From a virus, in IMG/VR virus record IMGVR_UViG_3300044703_000055, positions 1 through 51,124 of that record: 51,124 nt of DNA; one strand, 5' to 3'. The position numbers were made by a program, and so were the translations under genes. Numbering within the stretch: the first letter of the stretch is position 1; every line of letters starts with the position of its first letter. Under the pieces are notes generated by a model. That model was given only the letters and a program-made list of their open reading frames with translations, made no database searches and had not been told where the DNA came from. Shown here in pieces: positions 48,938 through 51,124 of the stretch.

Positions 48938-49789
48938 ATGGTCCCTCAATACCGCCATGTCGCAAAGCAACGGCTCGCAAAAGCAATAGAGTTGCGTAAC
49001 ACCAACGATGACGACGATCTCACATATGCTTGTCTTGAGCTAAGGAAATCGATCGAGGCTCTCTCATACGACCGTTTGTTGTCATATCTAGCAGAAGTTC
49101 CGCTCAAACCACTCGCTGTGTGGCAAGCGGACAAAGTCATGAAGGAACTTCTTCGTATTGATCCCACGTCCGATAAAAGTTCTCACATCCATGTTAAGCG
49201 AGAGGCGGGGGAAGACGGCAGTCCCAAAGGCAAACGGCGATACCTCGGCGAAGACCGCAGGTGGAATACGCAAGAGGCGTCGAAGGCCTATCAGCAGCTC
49301 GGCCACTTCTTGCATGTTCCGACCATTAAGCAATCCAGAAACGAGGAGCCTCCCGATAAAGCGATGATTCGAGAACGGGCCAACGAGATTAAGGCGAAAC
49401 TGCAACATGTGCTTGCCTCTCGAATTTACAACGTAAATTTTTCTGAATCGGTAACCTTTGCCTGTATCGTCTGCGAGGCGCCTATAAAGAGGCAAACCCG
49501 AGTACTAGAGACAAATGCCAAAATCGAGTGCGGAAACTGCGGACAAAAATTTATTGGTGAACCCGTGGACGAACGATCTTATAGTTTTATTCCCGCATCG
49601 TTTAGGTGGAATTGTCAGGTATGCGAGACGGAACAAGAACTCATTGAAAGCAGCGCTAAAGACGGCCTCAAGATCACATGTCCGCAGTGTGAGGATGCCG
49701 CGACTCTCAGGTGGGTACAACGCTGGGAACTGGTTCGAGACGCCAATGATCAACCGGCTGACCGCGATCCGCCCGAAACGGCGGTATAA
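48938..49789 (+). CDS. double zinc-ribbon protein with HEPN-like N-terminus
   Basis: 283 residues. The N-terminal ~70 (AKQRLAKAIELRNTNDDDDL, ACLELRKSIEALSYDRLLSY) look like a HEPN-type helical bundle without the RNxxxH pair. The C-terminal ~115 hold two zinc ribbons: FACIVCEAPIK with CGNCGQKF, and WNCQVCETEQE with CPQCEDA. A nucleic-acid or tRNA-sensing role is possible. It follows the broken HEPN gene and may belong to the same defence module. Confidence 0.66.
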   Translation: MVPQYRHVAKQRLAKAIELRNTNDDDDLTYACLELRKSIEALSYDRLLSYLAEVPLKPLAVWQADKVMKELLRIDPTSDKSSHIHVKREAGEDGSPKGKRRYLGEDRRWNTQEASKAYQQLGHFLHVPTIKQSRNEEPPDKAMIRERANEIKAKLQHVLASRIYNVNFSESVTFACIVCEAPIKRQTRVLETNAKIECGNCGQKFIGEPVDERSYSFIPASFRWNCQVCETEQELIESSAKDGLKITCPQCEDAATLRWVQRWELVRDANDQPADRDPPETAV

Positions 49790-49908
49790 TTAAGATCAGC
49801 AGCTCCTCGGTTTCGGAATTGGTGGCGCGTTAACCGGCTTTCCCGGTTTCAACGTCATGCGCACGCGACGCTCACCGCGCCACCAGCCTCCGCAACGGAG
49901 GACTGACC

Positions 49909-50256
49909 ATGAGAAAGCTCGTTTACATAAGTCTGCTGGCGTTTGCGTTTCCCGCCTACGCCCAAGAAGGCCACCACGGCTACGGACATGCTCAGTGGCA
50001 TGAGCAGTTCTATAACAAGCTGATCCGCAAAGACACGAAGACCTCGTGCTGCAATCTTTCCGATTGCCGCCCGACGCAAAGCCGGATGACCGGCGAGATG
50101 CACGAAGTTCTCGTGGACGGCGAATGGATACCCGCGCCGCACGATGTCATTCAAAGCGTCGCGGCACCTGACGGCGGTACGCATGTCTGCGCACCGAAGC
50201 AGCTCGGCTCCAACAAAGGGAAGCTCTACTGCGTCGTGCTTCCTCCCGAAACGTGA
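49909..50256 (+). CDS. small exported protein
   Basis: 115 residues with ATG at 49909 after GGAGGACTGACC. Signal peptide MRKLVYISLLAFAFPAYAQ predicts export. The mature part has two adjacent cysteines and others (TSCCNLSDCRPTQSR, HVCAPKQLG, YCVVLPPE). I recall similar short secreted proteins near Bradyrhizobium elements. Starts an operon of two zinc-finger-like genes with normal Shine-Dalgarno sites. Confidence 0.7.
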   Translation: MRKLVYISLLAFAFPAYAQEGHHGYGHAQWHEQFYNKLIRKDTKTSCCNLSDCRPTQSRMTGEMHEVLVDGEWIPAPHDVIQSVAAPDGGTHVCAPKQLGSNKGKLYCVVLPPET

Positions 50257-50267
50257 GGGAGGAAACC

Positions 50268-50507
50268 ATGCCCCGCCTCGAAGTGAAGCAGTGCAACACC
50301 TGCCCGTATAAGCGCTTCGATCTTCCCATGAGCTGTGCGGACGCGGCACTCTATCTTTGCCACGACTGCCCCGAAAACGAGCCGCGCGATCCGGAACCCG
50401 TTCTCCGGCTCACCCGTGCTCCCCGCACCTACCCGCCCGATCGCCCCATGCCGCAGTGGATGAGTCGCCATTACGCGGACAGCAGGCGTATCGCAGGGAG
50501 GGCGTGA
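50268..50507 (+). CDS. zinc-finger-like small protein
   Basis: 79 residues from ATG at 50268 (GGGAGGAAACC upstream). VKQCNTCPYKRFDLPMSCAD and CHDCPENEPRD give two Cys-x2-Cys pairs. A Pro-rich tail follows. The stop overlaps the next ATG by one base (TGATG). Confidence 0.7.
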   Translation: MPRLEVKQCNTCPYKRFDLPMSCADAALYLCHDCPENEPRDPEPVLRLTRAPRTYPPDRPMPQWMSRHYADSRRIAGRA

Positions 50508-50656
50508 TGGAGCGATGTGCGTACGCCCACTGCAACGCGATCCTGGCCGGCAAGCCGGACGCGGACGTGTACATTGCGGAAGATGGCCGCGTGTTCTGCA
50601 GCGAGTTTTGCGAGCAGGACGAAGCGGAGCGCCGCCGAGATGACGAAGCGGCATAG
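50507..50656 (+). CDS. 49-residue zinc-finger protein
   Basis: MERCAYAHCNAILAGKPDAD, VYIAEDGRVFCSEFCEQDEA, ERRRDDEAA. CAYAHC and CSEFC form two Cys pairs of a small MYND/TRASH-like fold. GGGAGG precedes the start. Last gene of the element; a terminator follows. Confidence 0.7.
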   Translation: MERCAYAHCNAILAGKPDADVYIAEDGRVFCSEFCEQDEAERRRDDEAA

Positions 50657-50659
50657 CCA

Positions 50660-50690
50660 AGCGCGGCGACCTACGGGCCGCCGCTTTCCT
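50660..50690 (+). terminator. terminator at the right end of the element
   Basis: AGCG-C-GGCG and CGCCGCT pair with one bulge around a CCTACGGGC loop (50660-50685), followed by TTCCTTAG. Moderate strength. Confidence 0.6.
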
Positions 50691-50742
50691 TAGTGTCTAG
50701 CGCGTTCCTAAACGCCTACCGCAATTTCTCTAAGTCATTGAA

Positions 50743-50823
<81 letters not shown>

Positions 50824-50942
50824 AATTCGCTTTTCGCCGCTCCGAGGATCTCCGTGCCGCGTTCCGCTTCAGGCCCGCGCAGGCTTAAGCCGCCTGCGCA
50901 AACGCCGTGCGCGTCAGGTGAAATCATACATCGGATGCGGCC

Positions 50943-51124
50943 TCAAGTCTCCTCTTCGTCGGCGACGTCGCCAATGATGTCAGTGACGTCGGCATCCCCT
51001 TCTTCGGTCTCTTCGATGAAGGTGTCGTCGTCATCATCGTCCAAGGCTTCGTCGATTTCGATATCGTCTTCACCTTCCACCACCGGGACGGCCGCTTTCT
51101 TGCCGCCAGCAGCTTCCGCATCGG
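50943..51124 (-). CDS. TIGR02300/FYDLN-like acidic protein, C-terminal part
   Basis: Sixty codons including the stop, entering from the window edge in frame. Sequence is very acidic: VVEGEDDIEIDEALDDDDDD, TFIEETEEGDADVTDIIGDV, ADEEET. This is the typical C-terminal tail of the TIGR02300 family of Hyphomicrobiales, often beside tRNA-Ala. The family Cys-rich N-terminus is outside the window. Another acidic protein cannot be excluded from the tail alone. Confidence 0.65.
   Translation of the reverse strand, partial: DAEAAGGKKAAVPVVEGEDDIEIDEALDDDDDDTFIEETEEGDADVTDIIGDVADEEET

Overview
The flanks look alphaproteobacterial (order Hyphomicrobiales, probably Bradyrhizobium or a relative). On the left are a TAXI-type TRAP solute-binding protein and a class II aldolase. 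On the right are tRNA-Ala(GGC) and the acidic C-terminus of what looks like a TIGR02300/FYDLN-family protein, a neighbourhood I recall from that order. Between them lies one integrated element of about 48.8 kb. It is bounded by a perfect 53-bp direct repeat (1985-2037 and 50743-50795) that is the 3' part of the tRNA-Ala gene. The left copy is a tRNA remnant next to the integrase; the right copy is the intact tRNA.

The element is a mosaic. Its left arm (2.1-11.9 kb) looks plasmid/ICE-like: tyrosine integrase, excisionase-like protein, a membrane protein overlapping a VirD4/TraG-type coupling ATPase, a Replic_Relax-like protein, an AT-hook mini-protein, a frameshifted CHC2-zinc-finger primase-like gene, a zinc ribbon, an ArdC-type antirestriction protein, a VRR-NUC nuclease and several single-gene terminators. 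I see no relaxase and no mating-pair genes.

The centre (12.0-34.6 kb) is a full tailed-phage late operon with Mu-like head genes: small and large terminase, portal fused to a gpF-like domain, protease/scaffold, decoration protein, capsid, connectors, tail tube, tail-assembly chaperones with a programmed -1 frameshift, tape measure, tail hub, fibres, a broken lysin and holins. No tail sheath is visible, so the tail is probably siphovirus-like. A 5-kb island of beta-rich or repetitive proteins sits between capsid and connector genes. An antisense PD-(D/E)XK nuclease with a membrane tail interrupts the head operon.

The right arm (34.7-50.7 kb) alternates cargo and small phage genes. The cargo includes a secreted caspase/formylglycine-enzyme-like fusion, a 410-bp array of nested hairpins, a GIY-YIG protein, a coupling-ATPase-like protein lacking its P-loop, a membrane-anchored HEPN protein, and a frameshifted HEPN gene next to a zinc-ribbon protein. 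Between them is a very dense phage early-type cluster (42.1-46.6 kb) with a Cas4/RecB-like exonuclease, an SSB-like protein, a C2H2 finger, a winged helix and several 29-55-residue proteins.

The most unusual signal is translational. Nearly all genes of the phage modules (41 of 44 starts checked by eye) have T immediately before ATG and no recognisable Shine-Dalgarno sequence. Most left-arm and cargo genes have ordinary GGAG-type sites and a different -1 base. Two initiation regimes therefore coexist in one element. No repressor, replicative helicase, DNA polymerase, CRISPR array or transposase was recognised.
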